Of a stretch of 49,092 nucleotides of DNA, positions 26,046 to 33,752 are shown in pieces; the first letter of the stretch is position 1; every line of letters starts with the position of its first letter. Under the pieces are notes generated by a model. That model was not told the origin of the DNA. It saw only the letters and a list, made by a program, of their open reading frames with translations, and searched no databases. The stretch comes from Verrucomicrobiota bacterium (GTDB lineage: Bacteria; Verrucomicrobiota; Verrucomicrobiia; Chthoniobacterales; SZAS-18): NCBI GenBank assembly GCA_019241085.1, contig JAFAXH010000168.1, positions 1-49,092 of the forward strand, given 5' to 3'. A program made the translations under genes and the position numbers.

Positions 26046-26255
26046 ATGCCGAGATCCATCGCCCGTCGCAAAACCAAAAAATCCGCCGCCAAGCGTTTCA
26101 AGATCACCGGCACCGGCAAGGTCCTGCGCGCCCAAGCCAGCCGCCGCCACCTCGCCACCGGTAAGAGCGCCAAGCGCAAGCGCTTGCTCGCCAAAGCCGC
26201 GCTCGTGGACAAGACCGACATGGCGCGGGTGAAGGCGTGCCTCCCCTTCGGCTAG
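26046..26255 (+). CDS. rpmI: Ribosomal protein bL35
   Basis: A 69-residue, very basic protein of the large ribosomal subunit. SIARRKTKKSAAKRFKITGT and ASRRHLATGKSAKRKR are the family core. It precedes rplT as in most bacteria, but the usual upstream gene infC is missing; fabD is there instead, in the opposite direction. The stop codon lies in a perfect hairpin at 26245-26265 (CCTTCGGCT-AGG-AGCCGAAGG), with no T tract, perhaps a processing or attenuation signal between rpmI and rplT. Confidence 0.95.
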   Translation: MPRSIARRKTKKSAAKRFKITGTGKVLRAQASRRHLATGKSAKRKRLLAKAALVDKTDMARVKACLPFG

Positions 26256-26275
26256 GAGCCGAAGGAAGCTCAAAG

Positions 26276-26379
26276 CTCGAAATTCTAAGTTCTAAACAGA
26301 ATGAAGAATCATGGAAGGAACTTCGGGCCTTTGCGCTTCGAGCCTTGATCTTGTTTCGAACTTAGAACTTAGAACTTTT
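26276..26379. repeat. Family H inverted word pair (TTCTAAGTTCTAA type)
   Basis: Left arm 26276-26300 contains GAAATTCTAAGTTCTAAACA. Right arm 26349-26379 contains GTTTCGAACTTAGAACTTAG, the inverted partner with some slippage. The spacer is about 48 bp. It fills the rpmI-rplT gap and ends 8 bp before the rplT ATG, so the rplT leader would hold one side of the stem. Arms are built from TTCTAAG units and are AT-rich. Confidence 0.75.
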
Positions 26380-26387
26380 CTCTATTT

Positions 26388-26789
26388 ATGCCTCGCGCCA
26401 CCAACGCTCCCGCCAGTCGTGAACGCCGCAAACGCGTCCTGGACGCCGCCAGCGGCTATCGCGGTCGCCGCTCGAAACTTTTCCGTTACGCCAAGGACGC
26501 TCGCTACAAGGCGATGTATTGGTCGTATCGCGACCGCAAAACGAAGAAGCGCAACTTCCGCATGTTGTGGATCGCGCGCGTCAACGCCGCCGCCCGCCAG
26601 CACGGGCTGACTTACAGCCGGTTCATGGAAGGGCTGAAAGCGAGCGGCGTCGAACTCGACCGCAAAGTGCTCGCCGATCTCGCCGTGACCGAGGAAGCGA
26701 CCTTCGCCGCCATCGCCGCCCGCGCCGCCGACGCGCTGAAGACGAAGGCGCGCACGCCGAAGAAAAAGGAAACGGCGGCAGTGGCTTGA
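26388..26789 (+). CDS. rplT: Ribosomal protein bL20
   Basis: A 133-residue basic protein of the large ribosomal subunit, needed for its early assembly. Motifs: [60 protein letters not shown]. The C-terminus has a short Lys/Ala extension. In other bacteria L20 represses its own operon by binding leader RNA; here the rpmI-rplT gap is occupied by a repeat, so that control would need a different fold. A strong terminator follows. Confidence 0.96.
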   Translation: MPRATNAPASRERRKRVLDAASGYRGRRSKLFRYAKDARYKAMYWSYRDRKTKKRNFRMLWIARVNAAARQHGLTYSRFMEGLKASGVELDRKVLADLAVTEEATFAAIAARAADALKTKARTPKKKETAAVA

Positions 26790-26815
26790 GTTTTTTGGGA
26801 AAAATTCATCTCATG

Positions 26816-26859
26816 CGGCGGGCAAAGCGGGAGTGCGCTTGCCCGCCGTTTTGCTTTTT
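26816..26859 (+). terminator. Rho-independent terminator after rplT
   Basis: Perfect 10-bp stem CGGCGGGCAA / TTGCCCGCCG (26816-26825 and 26839-26848) with a 13-base loop, followed by TTTTGCTTTTT. It starts 27 bp after the rplT stop and should separate the ribosomal genes from pheS. Confidence 0.85.
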
Positions 26860-26869
26860 GGGCAAAGGT

Positions 26870-27019
26870 GTTTTCAGACAGAATTGACAAAATTTTACAG
26901 AATTACCGAAGAGAAGAGAGCAGCGGAGGAAATCATCTGCCAGCGGGGTTTACCACTCTTGCATCGGTGGTTTTTACTCTGCCTGATTCTGTTTAATTCT
27001 GTTAATTCTGTCTAAAAAC
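26870..27019. repeat. Family D inverted word pair, copy 2
   Basis: Left arm 26870-26906 begins GTTTTCAGACAGAATTGACA. Right arm 26984-27019 contains TTTAATTCTGTTAATTCTGT and ends TCTAAAAAC. Arms are diverged from each other and from copy 1 but clearly the same word. The spacer of about 77 bp is unrelated to that of copy 1. The right arm ends 22 bp before the pheS start, so the stem lies in the pheS leader. Confidence 0.85.
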
Positions 27020-27041
27020 TCCGCCCCTGCCCGTGCTCTTT

Positions 27042-28058
27042 ATGGTCGATCAACTCCACGCTCTGCGCGACGCCGCGCTCGCCGACATCGCCGCCGCGCC
27101 GGACGCCGCGGCGCTCGGCGCCTTGCGCATTAAATACCTCGGCCGCCAGGGCGCGCTCGCCACGTTGAGCGACGGGATGAAGACGTTGACGAAAGAAGAG
27201 CGTCCGGCCGCCGGCAAGGCGCTGAACGAAACGCGCAACGCCCTGACCGCCGCGCTCGAAAGCCGCGACGCGGCCCTGACCGCCCAAGGCGAATCCGCCG
27301 CGCTCGCCGGCGTCGATCTCACCCTGCCCGGCACGCCAACGGTGCCGCTCGGCAGCCTGCACCCGATGACGCAATTGCTCGACCGCACGGTGCAGATTTT
27401 CCGCCGCCTCGGCTTCGCGCTCGCCGATGGACCGGACATCGACGACGAGTTCCATTGCTTCGACGCGCTGAACACGCCCGCCGACCATCCGGCGCGCAAT
27501 GAGCAGGACACGTTTTATCTGCCCGACGGCCGGCTCCTGCGCACGCACACTTCGACCGTGCAAATCCGCACGATGGAAACGCAAGGGCCGCCCGTGCGCA
27601 TCATCGCGCCCGGCGCCGCGTATCGCCGCGACGAGACGGACGCGACGCACCTCGCGCAGTTCAATCAAGTCGAAGGCCTGTGCGTCGATGCCGGCGTGTC
27701 GCTGGCGGATTTGAAAGGCACGGTGGAATTTTTCTTGAAAGAACTCTTCGGCCTGCAAACGAAGGTTCGTTTCCGTCCGCACTTTTTCCCCTTCACCGAA
27801 CCGAGCTTCGAGGTCGATTTGCAAAGCCCCGCGCTCGGCGGCAAATGGCTCGAACTGGCCGGCTGCGGCATGGTCGATCCGGCGGTGTTTGCAGCCGTGA
27901 ACCAATCGCGCGGCGACGACGCCTACGATCCCGAAAAAATCAGCGGCTACGCCTTCGGCTTCGGCCTGGACCGCTTGGCGATGCTCATGGCCGATCTGCC
28001 CGACATCCGGCTGTTGATCGAGAACGACGTGCGCTTCCTCGCGCAGTTCGCAGGCTGA
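27042..28058 (+). CDS. pheS: Phenylalanine-tRNA ligase alpha subunit
   Basis: A 338-residue class II aminoacyl-tRNA synthetase subunit, catalytic part of the alpha2-beta2 enzyme that charges tRNA-Phe. The N-terminal helical region (IKYLGRQGALATL) precedes the catalytic core with HPMTQLLDRTVQIFRRLGF, then DTFYLPDGRLLRTHTSTVQI, RDETDATHLAQFNQVEGLCV, and the motif 3 segment YAFGFGLDRLAMLM at the end. ATG 27042 is preferred; a GTG at 27033 is possible. pheT, normally adjacent, begins 965 bp downstream beyond a composite repeat and an orphan gene. Confidence 0.96.
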   Translation: MVDQLHALRDAALADIAAAPDAAALGALRIKYLGRQGALATLSDGMKTLTKEERPAAGKALNETRNALTAALESRDAALTAQGESAALAGVDLTLPGTPTVPLGSLHPMTQLLDRTVQIFRRLGFALADGPDIDDEFHCFDALNTPADHPARNEQDTFYLPDGRLLRTHTSTVQIRTMETQGPPVRIIAPGAAYRRDETDATHLAQFNQVEGLCVDAGVSLADLKGTVEFFLKELFGLQTKVRFRPHFFPFTEPSFEVDLQSPALGGKWLELAGCGMVDPAVFAAVNQSRGDDAYDPEKISGYAFGFGLDRLAMLMADLPDIRLLIENDVRFLAQFAG

Positions 28059-28096
28059 ATCGTTCCCGCCGCAGGCAAGGACGTTCAGAAACAGAA

Positions 28097-28351
28097 GGGG
28101 GAGCGCAGGCTTCCAGCCTGCCCCGTCCGGCATCCCTGCCGGACGGCTCTCTTCTTTGTCATCCCGAGCGAAGTCGAGGGACCTCTAACTGAATGTCTGG
28201 CTCGGTGGATTCACGCACCGCTCTCAGTACGCGCTGCGAGCCAAGGCAAATAGCAAGAGGTCCCTCGACTTCGCTCGGGATGACAAAAGGCGGCAGCAGC
28301 AGCTTGCCGGCAGGGATGCCGGCAAGAGCGGGCAGGATGCCCGCGCTCCCT
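28097..28351. repeat. Nested composite repeat (outer pair)
   Basis: Outer arms: left about 28097-28147 contains GGGGAGCGCAGGCTTCCAGC and GTCCGGCATCCCTGCCGGAC; right about 28302-28350 contains TTGCCGGCAGGGATGCCGGC and GGCAGGATGCCCGCGCTCCC. Each half-arm is itself palindromic, and the two sides are inverted copies of one another. The family C inverted repeat (28155-28287) lies entirely between them. It fills most of the 394-bp gap between pheS and the orphan gene; the remaining 100 bp before that gene show nothing recognisable. Confidence 0.85.
28155..28287. repeat. Family C inverted repeat, perfect 32-bp arms, copy 2
   Basis: Left arm 28155-28186 begins TTTGTCATCCCGAGCGAAGT. Right arm 28256-28287 is its exact reverse complement. 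The 69-bp spacer does not match that of copy 1. The word is a sister of copy 1 (CCCGAGCGAAGTCGAGGGA against CCTGAGCGAAGTCGAAGGA), with paired changes on both sides of the stem. It is nested inside another inverted repeat. Confidence 0.93.
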
Positions 28352-28452
28352 TTCCCGCATCCGTCTCGCAACGCTGCTTGGCTAATTCCTCCAGAGCGCG
28401 CCTGTTTAGGCTTCCAAGGCGAGAAGCTTAATCATAGGTTAGGCCACTTCGC

Positions 28453-28812
28453 ATGAGCCACGAGTCCCATGCTTCTTTGAGCAGTGCGCTCGCCGCCATC
28501 GACCTGATTGGCCAGCAAATGCGTCCTTACCAGTTGGTTGTCTCGGCACAGCGAGGTTCGGTGTGGCCCAACCGAGGCAACAGCTTCTGGCTGTCGCTTC
28601 AGAGCGGCACATGGTATCTGAGCACATGGTCACCCGTGTGTTACCGCATTCCCGGAGACCAAGATGTTCTCGCGGTCTGTTCGGCGTGCATGGCCGTCGG
28701 CATGTCGGCGATGGATCGAGTGCCCGATGAGATAGCGGCGCGTTTCGGCATGGAGCAGATTTCTGATGATGAGTTTGAGCGTTTATTTCCAGAGGGCGAC
28801 AACGCGGCCTAA
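28453..28812 (+). CDS. Orphan hypothetical protein between pheS and pheT
   Basis: A 119-residue protein that I do not recognise. It has no signal peptide or membrane helix. The middle part, SFWLSLQSGTWYLSTWSPVC, is Trp/Ser-rich and probably beta-structured. The next part, YRIPGDQDVLAVCSACMAVG, has three cysteines across this region that might pair or bind metal. The acidic C-terminus reads ISDDEFERLFPEGDNAA. Both the gene and its upstream repeat interrupt the usual pheS-pheT arrangement, and its codon use is less GC-biased than the neighbours, suggesting later arrival. Function unknown. Confidence 0.6.
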   Translation: MSHESHASLSSALAAIDLIGQQMRPYQLVVSAQRGSVWPNRGNSFWLSLQSGTWYLSTWSPVCYRIPGDQDVLAVCSACMAVGMSAMDRVPDEIAARFGMEQISDDEFERLFPEGDNAA

Positions 28813-29023
28813 GGTTCTGTTAGGAGTTTCCAGTTAGCGCGCATTTTAGGATCATGTTTAAGGGGAAGTAACAGTATCATCGCCGCGCACTCACAGCCCG
28901 CGCGAAGGCTGACTCCGGCAGTTTCTCCCTTGCCTGCCGGGAAGGGGCGGCGTTTAGTCAACGCCCGCTCGTTGCGCGGCGCATCGGTTGATCCGTCGGC
29001 GGCGCGTGGTTGTCTCCCATCCG

Positions 29024-31588
29024 ATGAAAATTTCCCTCAACTGGCTGCGTGATTATGTCGCTTTCGACGGCTCGCCGGAGGCGCTGGCGGAGTTGTTGAC
29101 GATGGCGGGCGTGGAGGTCGAGGGCGTGGAGACGCGCGGGGTGAACATCGACAAGGTCGTCGTCGCGCAAATCCTCGCCTCGACGCCGCATCCGAATGCC
29201 GACCGTTTGAGCGTCTGCCGGGTGGACGACGGCTCGGGTGCGGCGGAAGGGCGGCAGATCGTGTGCGGGGCGAAGAATTACCAAGTTGGCGACAAGGTGC
29301 CGCTGGCGCTGCCGGGCGCGGTGTTGCCGGGCGATTTCAAAATCAAGGTCGGCAAGCTGCGCGGAGTCGAGAGCGAGGGGATGCTGTGTTCGGCGAAGGA
29401 ACTCGGCGTCTCCGACGAGAGCGCGGGACTCTTGATTTTGCCGGCGGAGGCGAAGGTCGGCGCGCCCATCGGCGAACTGTTTCCGGCGGACACGATCTTC
29501 GATCTCGAAATCACGCCGAACCGGCCCGACCTGCTCTCGCACGCCGGGCTGGCGCGCGAGGTGGCGGCGTTGACGGGGAAGGCGTTTCTCTGGCCGGGCG
29601 ATGCGCTCTGGCGCCAGGTCTCGCGCCCGGCGCCGCACGGCGAGGAGATCACCGTCGAGGTCGCGCCTGAGGCGGCGGAGGCGTGTCCGTTTTATTCGGC
29701 GCGCGTGCTGACGGAGGTGAAGGTCGGGCCGAGTCCGGCTTGGTTGCGGGAGCGGTTGGAAAGCGTCGGCTTGCGCGCGATCAACAACGTGGTCGATGTG
29801 ACGAACTTCGTCATGCTCGAGACGGGCCAGCCGCTGCACGCGTTCGACGCGGAGAAAATCCATCCGGGCATCGATCCGGCGCTGCGCCGCCAGCCGCGCG
29901 AACTCGGCATTGAGGTGCGCCTGGCGCGCGCCGGCGAGACGCTGCACGCGCTTGATGGCCGCACGTATCCGCTCGCGCCGCACCACCTGGTCATTGCCGA
30001 AAAAGCGGCGGCATCATCTGGGGTAGGGACGGCTCGCCGAGCCGTCCGAAGCTTGGGACGTTTCGGCGAAACGTCCCTACCAAACGTGGACGAAGTCATT
30101 GCCGAAAAAGCGGGCCGCGTGTTGGCGCTGGCCGGCGTGATGGGCGGCGAGGAAACGGGCGTCACGAGCGCGACGCGCACGGTGATTTTGGAAAGCGCCT
30201 ACTTCACGCCCGCGGGCATCCGGCGCACGTCGCGCGAGCTGGGCTTGGCGAGCGATTCGAGCTATCGCTTCGAGCGCGGCGTTGATTTGCGCGAGACGGA
30301 TGACGCGAGCTTGCGCGCGGCGCAGTTGCTCACGGAAATCGCCGGCGCGCAGGCGCGCGGCATGTATTTCGCCCAAGGGACGCGGAACGTGCCGCTGTTT
30401 CCGCTGGACGGACGCACGGTGGCGCTGCGGCCGGAGCGTTGCCGGCAGTTGCTCGGCCTGCCGGTGGCGGACGCGCGCATCGACGAAATTTTGACCGGCT
30501 TCGGTCTCGTGAAAACGGACGACGGCTGGCGGATTCCGAGTTACCGGCAAGACCTCACGCGGGAAGCCGACCTCATCGAAGAAGTCGCGCGCGTGGTCGG
30601 TCTCGACCAGGTGGAAGGACGCGTCGCGGGTCGTTGCGCGCCGGCCTCGCCGAGCGACCGGGCGTATGATTTCGCGCTGCGCCTGCGCCGCCGGCTCGCG
30701 GCGCTGGGCTTTCAGGAGGCGCGTCACGTTTCGCTCGTTGCCGACGCGGCGGCGCGGACGGCGTATTTTCCCCTTCAAAATCCTGCGCTGCGGCTGAAAA
30801 ATCCGTTGACCGAGGAAGGCGTCGCGTTGCGTCCGAGCTTGCTGCCGGGCCTGCTGGCAACGGCGGGCTTCAACGCGCGCATGGGCGCGGCGGATTTGCG
30901 CTTGTTCGAGCTGGGCCGGGTCTTTGCCGCGGGCGGCGAGCCGGAGGAAACCACGGCGCTGGCGTTGCTGCTGAGCGGCGCGTCGCAACCGCCAAGCTGG
31001 CGGGGCGCGCCGCGCGCGGCGGACATGCACGACTTGCGCGGCGTGCTCGAAGACGCGCTCGGGCGGGCATTGGAAATCCGTCCGTTGGCAAATGAAAATG
31101 CCGCGCTGCCCCTGGCGGCCAGCCTGCACCTCGGCGGACGAGCCGTCGGCCATCTCGGCCAGCTCGCGCCGGCGCAGGCCCGGGCGCTCGACCTCTCGAC
31201 ACGCGCGCCGGTGCTCGTCGCGGAACTGAACGTGCCGGCGCTGCAGGCGCTCGCGGACGATGCGGCGGCGGAACGCAAATTCCAGCCGTTGCCACGTTTC
31301 CCGAGCATCACGCGCGATCTCGCGGTGATCGTGCCGGAAACGTTGCCGCACGGCGAGATCGCGGCGGCGTTGCAAGGGAAAAAAGAACCGCTGCTCGCGG
31401 GCGTCGCGTTGTTCGACGTGTTCACCGATCCGGCCGGCGCGAAGGTGCCGGCGGGCAAGAAATCGCTGGCGTATTCGTTGACATATCGCGCGCCCGACCG
31501 GACATTGAAAGCCGACGAAGTCAGCGCCGCGCACGACCGGTTGAAGGCCGTGCTGGCCGCGAGCTTCGACGTGGTTTTCCGCGAGTAA
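29024..31588 (+). CDS. pheT: Phenylalanine-tRNA ligase beta subunit with a 35-residue in-frame repeat insertion
   Basis: An 854-residue partner of PheS that binds tRNA-Phe and edits mischarged tyrosine. Visible order: N-terminal MKISLNWLRDYV, EMAP-like tRNA-binding domain (VVVAQILASTPHPNADRLSV), B3/4 editing domain with AINNVVDVTNFVMLETGQPL, B5, and the C-terminal anticodon-binding-like domain ending KADEVSAAHDRLKAVLAASF. Residues Val323-Ala328 (VIAEKA) recur at 358-363, bracketing 35 added residues encoded by a palindromic element. The family segment LALAGVMGGEE follows directly at 367-377. Without the insertion the reading would be continuous (HHLVIAEKAGRVLALAG). Frame is kept, so the gene appears functional. 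ATG 29024 fits the family start. Confidence 0.95.
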   Translation: MKISLNWLRDYVAFDGSPEALAELLTMAGVEVEGVETRGVNIDKVVVAQILASTPHPNADRLSVCRVDDGSGAAEGRQIVCGAKNYQVGDKVPLALPGAVLPGDFKIKVGKLRGVESEGMLCSAKELGVSDESAGLLILPAEAKVGAPIGELFPADTIFDLEITPNRPDLLSHAGLAREVAALTGKAFLWPGDALWRQVSRPAPHGEEITVEVAPEAAEACPFYSARVLTEVKVGPSPAWLRERLESVGLRAINNVVDVTNFVMLETGQPLHAFDAEKIHPGIDPALRRQPRELGIEVRLARAGETLHALDGRTYPLAPHHLVIAEKAAASSGVGTARRAVRSLGRFGETSLPNVDEVIAEKAGRVLALAGVMGGEETGVTSATRTVILESAYFTPAGIRRTSRELGLASDSSYRFERGVDLRETDDASLRAAQLLTEIAGAQARGMYFAQGTRNVPLFPLDGRTVALRPERCRQLLGLPVADARIDEILTGFGLVKTDDGWRIPSYRQDLTREADLIEEVARVVGLDQVEGRVAGRCAPASPSDRAYDFALRLRRRLAALGFQEARHVSLVADAAARTAYFPLQNPALRLKNPLTEEGVALRPSLLPGLLATAGFNARMGAADLRLFELGRVFAAGGEPEETTALALLLSGASQPPSWRGAPRAADMHDLRGVLEDALGRALEIRPLANENAALPLAASLHLGGRAVGHLGQLAPAQARALDLSTRAPVLVAELNVPALQALADDAAAERKFQPLPRFPSITRDLAVIVPETLPHGEIAAALQGKKEPLLAGVALFDVFTDPAGAKVPAGKKSLAYSLTYRAPDRTLKADEVSAAHDRLKAVLAASFDVVFRE
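29990..30113. repeat. 19-bp direct repeat flanking the pheT insertion
   Basis: GTCATTGCCGAAAAAGCGG occurs at 29990-30008 and again, identical, at 30095-30113. The distance is 105 bp, exactly 35 codons. Between the copies lie 86 bp holding the family F element and about 13 bp on each side. The repeat encodes VIAEKA, the normal host sequence, so it looks like a target duplication or a tandem duplication created on insertion. Confidence 0.93.
30023..30081. repeat. Family F double-palindrome element, copy 2, inside pheT
   Basis: Begins GTAGGGACGGCTCGCCGAGC. It comprises two perfect palindromic hairpins, GGACGGCTCGCCGAGCCGTCC in two halves and then GGGACGTTT-CGGCG-AAACGTCCC, closed by CTACC. The outer ends are also inverted repeats (GTAGGGACG / CGTCCCTAC). 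It is the best preserved of the three copies and is read in frame through pheT as VGTARRAVRSLGRFGETSLP. Confidence 0.95.
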
Positions 31589-31837
31589 AACCAGCGTTCT
31601 TTGCCGGGGTGGTTTTGACCGGCGCAAAATTTTTCCTTTTACGAATTTACCCTGCGGTGCCCGGGATTCCGGCGGTCAACTCCCGGACCGATGCGATTGA
31701 CAACAGGGGGCTGTTTCGTGGGAGCCAAATGACAGGCCTTCACTGGAAGTCAGCGGCTCGCGCGATGGTCACCCGCCGTTTCCAAAAGGGAACGGGAACG
31801 CCGCCAAACGACACGCGCGGGGTAATCTTTTTTCGGA

Positions 31838-31949
31838 AGTTGAGGGTTGAGAGTTGAGAGTTGAGAGCTACAAAAGAGCGGAGTCTGCGCGGCGCGTTGG
31901 AAGCAGGAAATTTTTCCGGCTCTCAACTCTCAACTCTCAACTCTCAACT
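31838..31949. repeat. Family E inverted word pair (TTGAGAG type) in the carA leader
   Basis: Left arm 31838-31867 begins AGTTGAGGGTTGAGAGTTGA. Right arm 31920-31949 is its reverse complement with one mismatch in 30. The spacer is 52 bp. The right arm ends 11 bp before the carA ATG, where a ribosome would bind. The 249 bp before the left arm, back to the pheT stop, hold no gene I would trust and no recognised riboswitch. Confidence 0.92.
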
Positions 31950-31960
31950 ATTTCTGCAAA

Positions 31961-33127
31961 ATGCGTGGATTGCTCGTGCTCGAAGATGGTCGTGCGTTTG
32001 CCGGCGACGCGTTTGGCGCCCAGGGCGCGACGCGGGTCGGCGAGATTTGTTTTAACACCTCGATGACCGGTTATCAGGAGGTGCTCACCGACCCTTCCTA
32101 CGTCGGCCAGATCGTGGCGATGACGTATCCGCTCATCGGCAATTACGGTGTGAACGCGCTCGACGACGAGAGCGCGCGGCCGTGGGTGAGCGGCTTCGTG
32201 GTCGAGGAACTTGCCGCCATCCCGAGCAACTGGCGCGCGCAACGGCCGCTCGACGATTACTTGCGCGAGCACGGCATCCCTGGGTTGCAAGGCATCGACA
32301 CACGCGCGTTGACGCGGCACTTGCGCGAGCGCGGCGCGATGAAGGCGTGCCTGACGACCGAGCCGCTCGGCGAGGACGAAGCGCGCCGCCGCGCGGTGGA
32401 AGGCGAGGGCGTCGTCGGCATGGATTTTGTAAAAAAAGTGACCACGCGCGCGATCTACGAGTGGGACCCGGACTCCACGCTGTCGCGCCGCTGGACGATC
32501 CCAAATATCAACGCGCCCGACGCGGCCAATCCCGACGGCGAACCGGCCGCGTTGCCGCCGGTGAAATACCGCGTCGTGGTCTATGATTTTGGCTTGAAAA
32601 CGAACCAGCTCCGGCGTCTGCGCCAGCACGGTTTTGGCTGCACGGTGGTGCCGGCCGACACGTCGGCGGAGACGGTGCTCGCGCGCAATCCCGACGGCGT
32701 TTTTCTTTCCAACGGTCCCGGCGATCCGGGCGCGCTCGATTACGTTCACAAAAATGTGCGCGAGTTGCTCGGCAAGAAGCCGATCTTCGGCATTTGCCTC
32801 GGGCACCAGATGCTCGGGCACGCCTTCGGCGGGCACACGACGAAGCTGAAATTTGGCCACCGCGGCGGCAATCAGCCGGTGAAAGACCTCGTCAGCGGCA
32901 AGGTGGACATCACCAGCCAGAATCACGGTTTCGCCGTGGACGCCGCGAGCCTGCCGCCGGAGATCGAGGTCACGCACGTCAACCTCAACGACGGCACGGT
33001 GGAAGGCTTGCGCCACCGCGAGCTGCCGATTTTCAGCGTGCAATACCATCCCGAAGCCGCGCCGGGGCCGCACGACGCGTTGCATTTTTTCCGGCAGTTC
33101 GGCAAACTCATTGAAGAAAATCGCTGA
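31961..33127 (+). CDS. carA: Carbamoyl-phosphate synthase small subunit
   Basis: A 388-residue glutaminase subunit that releases ammonia from glutamine for carbamoyl phosphate synthesis (arginine and pyrimidines). The N-terminal domain opens [20 protein letters not shown] and has [20 protein letters not shown] and [20 protein letters not shown]. The C-terminal class I glutamine amidotransferase has [15 protein letters not shown], the nucleophile in [17 protein letters not shown] (Cys279), and the His363-Glu365 pair in [12 protein letters not shown]. carB is not in the window. An inverted repeat sits at the presumed ribosome-binding site. Confidence 0.96.
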   Translation: MRGLLVLEDGRAFAGDAFGAQGATRVGEICFNTSMTGYQEVLTDPSYVGQIVAMTYPLIGNYGVNALDDESARPWVSGFVVEELAAIPSNWRAQRPLDDYLREHGIPGLQGIDTRALTRHLRERGAMKACLTTEPLGEDEARRRAVEGEGVVGMDFVKKVTTRAIYEWDPDSTLSRRWTIPNINAPDAANPDGEPAALPPVKYRVVVYDFGLKTNQLRRLRQHGFGCTVVPADTSAETVLARNPDGVFLSNGPGDPGALDYVHKNVRELLGKKPIFGICLGHQMLGHAFGGHTTKLKFGHRGGNQPVKDLVSGKVDITSQNHGFAVDAASLPPEIEVTHVNLNDGTVEGLRHRELPIFSVQYHPEAAPGPHDALHFFRQFGKLIEENR

Positions 33128-33188
33128 GCCTGCTAGCAAAGGCGTTCCGCGTCCTTTTTTCCAACTTTCCCCAAGCACCCACACGCCC

Positions 33189-33740
33189 ATGCCCAAGCTC
33201 GTCGTCACCCTGCCCGAAGCCGGCGGAGAACAAACGTTTGAACTCACCGAGCCGACGGTCACGGTCGGCCGGTTGCCGGAAAACACGCTCCAGATCGACG
33301 ATCCGTCGGTCTCCAGCCGGCACGCGCAATTCACCCTTGGCGCCAGCGGAAATTACGAAATCAAAGACCTCGGCTCAACGAACGGCACGCGCGTCAACGG
33401 CGCGCACATCACCGAGACGGGGCTGAATCCCGGCGACCGGCTGCGCCTGGGCAAAATCGAGGCCGTGTATCTCTCGGATGTCGGCGGGAGCGCGAGCGGC
33501 GGGACCGCGGAGGCGCAACCACTGCCGGCGGCGTCCGCGCCAGCCGTCGCCCTCAGCGCCACGGCCGCGCGCGGGAAGCCGGCGGACTTCGCCAACGCTT
33601 CGCCGTTTGCGAAACGGACCAAGGAGAAAGACCCCGCGGGTCGCGCGATCCTCGTGTTTGCGGCGGTGTCGCTGTTGTTGTTCGCCGTTGCGCTCGTCTG
33701 TGTCTTCATGCTCCAGCCGCCAGCGAATCTGGGATCGTAA
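33189..33740 (+). CDS. FHA-domain membrane protein
   Basis: A 183-residue protein. The FHA domain (residues about 1-95) has the phosphothreonine-binding residues in VTVGRLPENTLQIDDPSVSS, then SRHAQFTL and LGSTNGTRVNG. A low-complexity Ala/Pro region follows, and one membrane helix near the end (AILVFAAVSLLLFAVALVCV) leaves only a short tail. The FHA domain should face the cytosol and bind a phosphoprotein; no kinase gene is nearby. The start ATG 33189 lies 61 bp after carA. The CBM9-like gene follows by 12 bp. Confidence 0.85.
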   Translation: MPKLVVTLPEAGGEQTFELTEPTVTVGRLPENTLQIDDPSVSSRHAQFTLGASGNYEIKDLGSTNGTRVNGAHITETGLNPGDRLRLGKIEAVYLSDVGGSASGGTAEAQPLPAASAPAVALSATAARGKPADFANASPFAKRTKEKDPAGRAILVFAAVSLLLFAVALVCVFMLQPPANLGS

Positions 33741-33752
33741 AGCTGAGGCAAC

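Noticed and set aside
31589-31837. Possible riboswitch or attenuator before carA
   Set aside because: I looked for known leader motifs and found none I could name; only the family E stem is clear.
31609-31857. An 82-codon open frame between pheT and carA
   Set aside because: No signal, domain or start context, and it ends inside the family E repeat arm.
31838-31949. Possible CRISPR-like array from the repeated TTGAGAG units
   Set aside because: Units are 8 bp, tandem and without spacers, and the two blocks are inverted; no cas genes are present.
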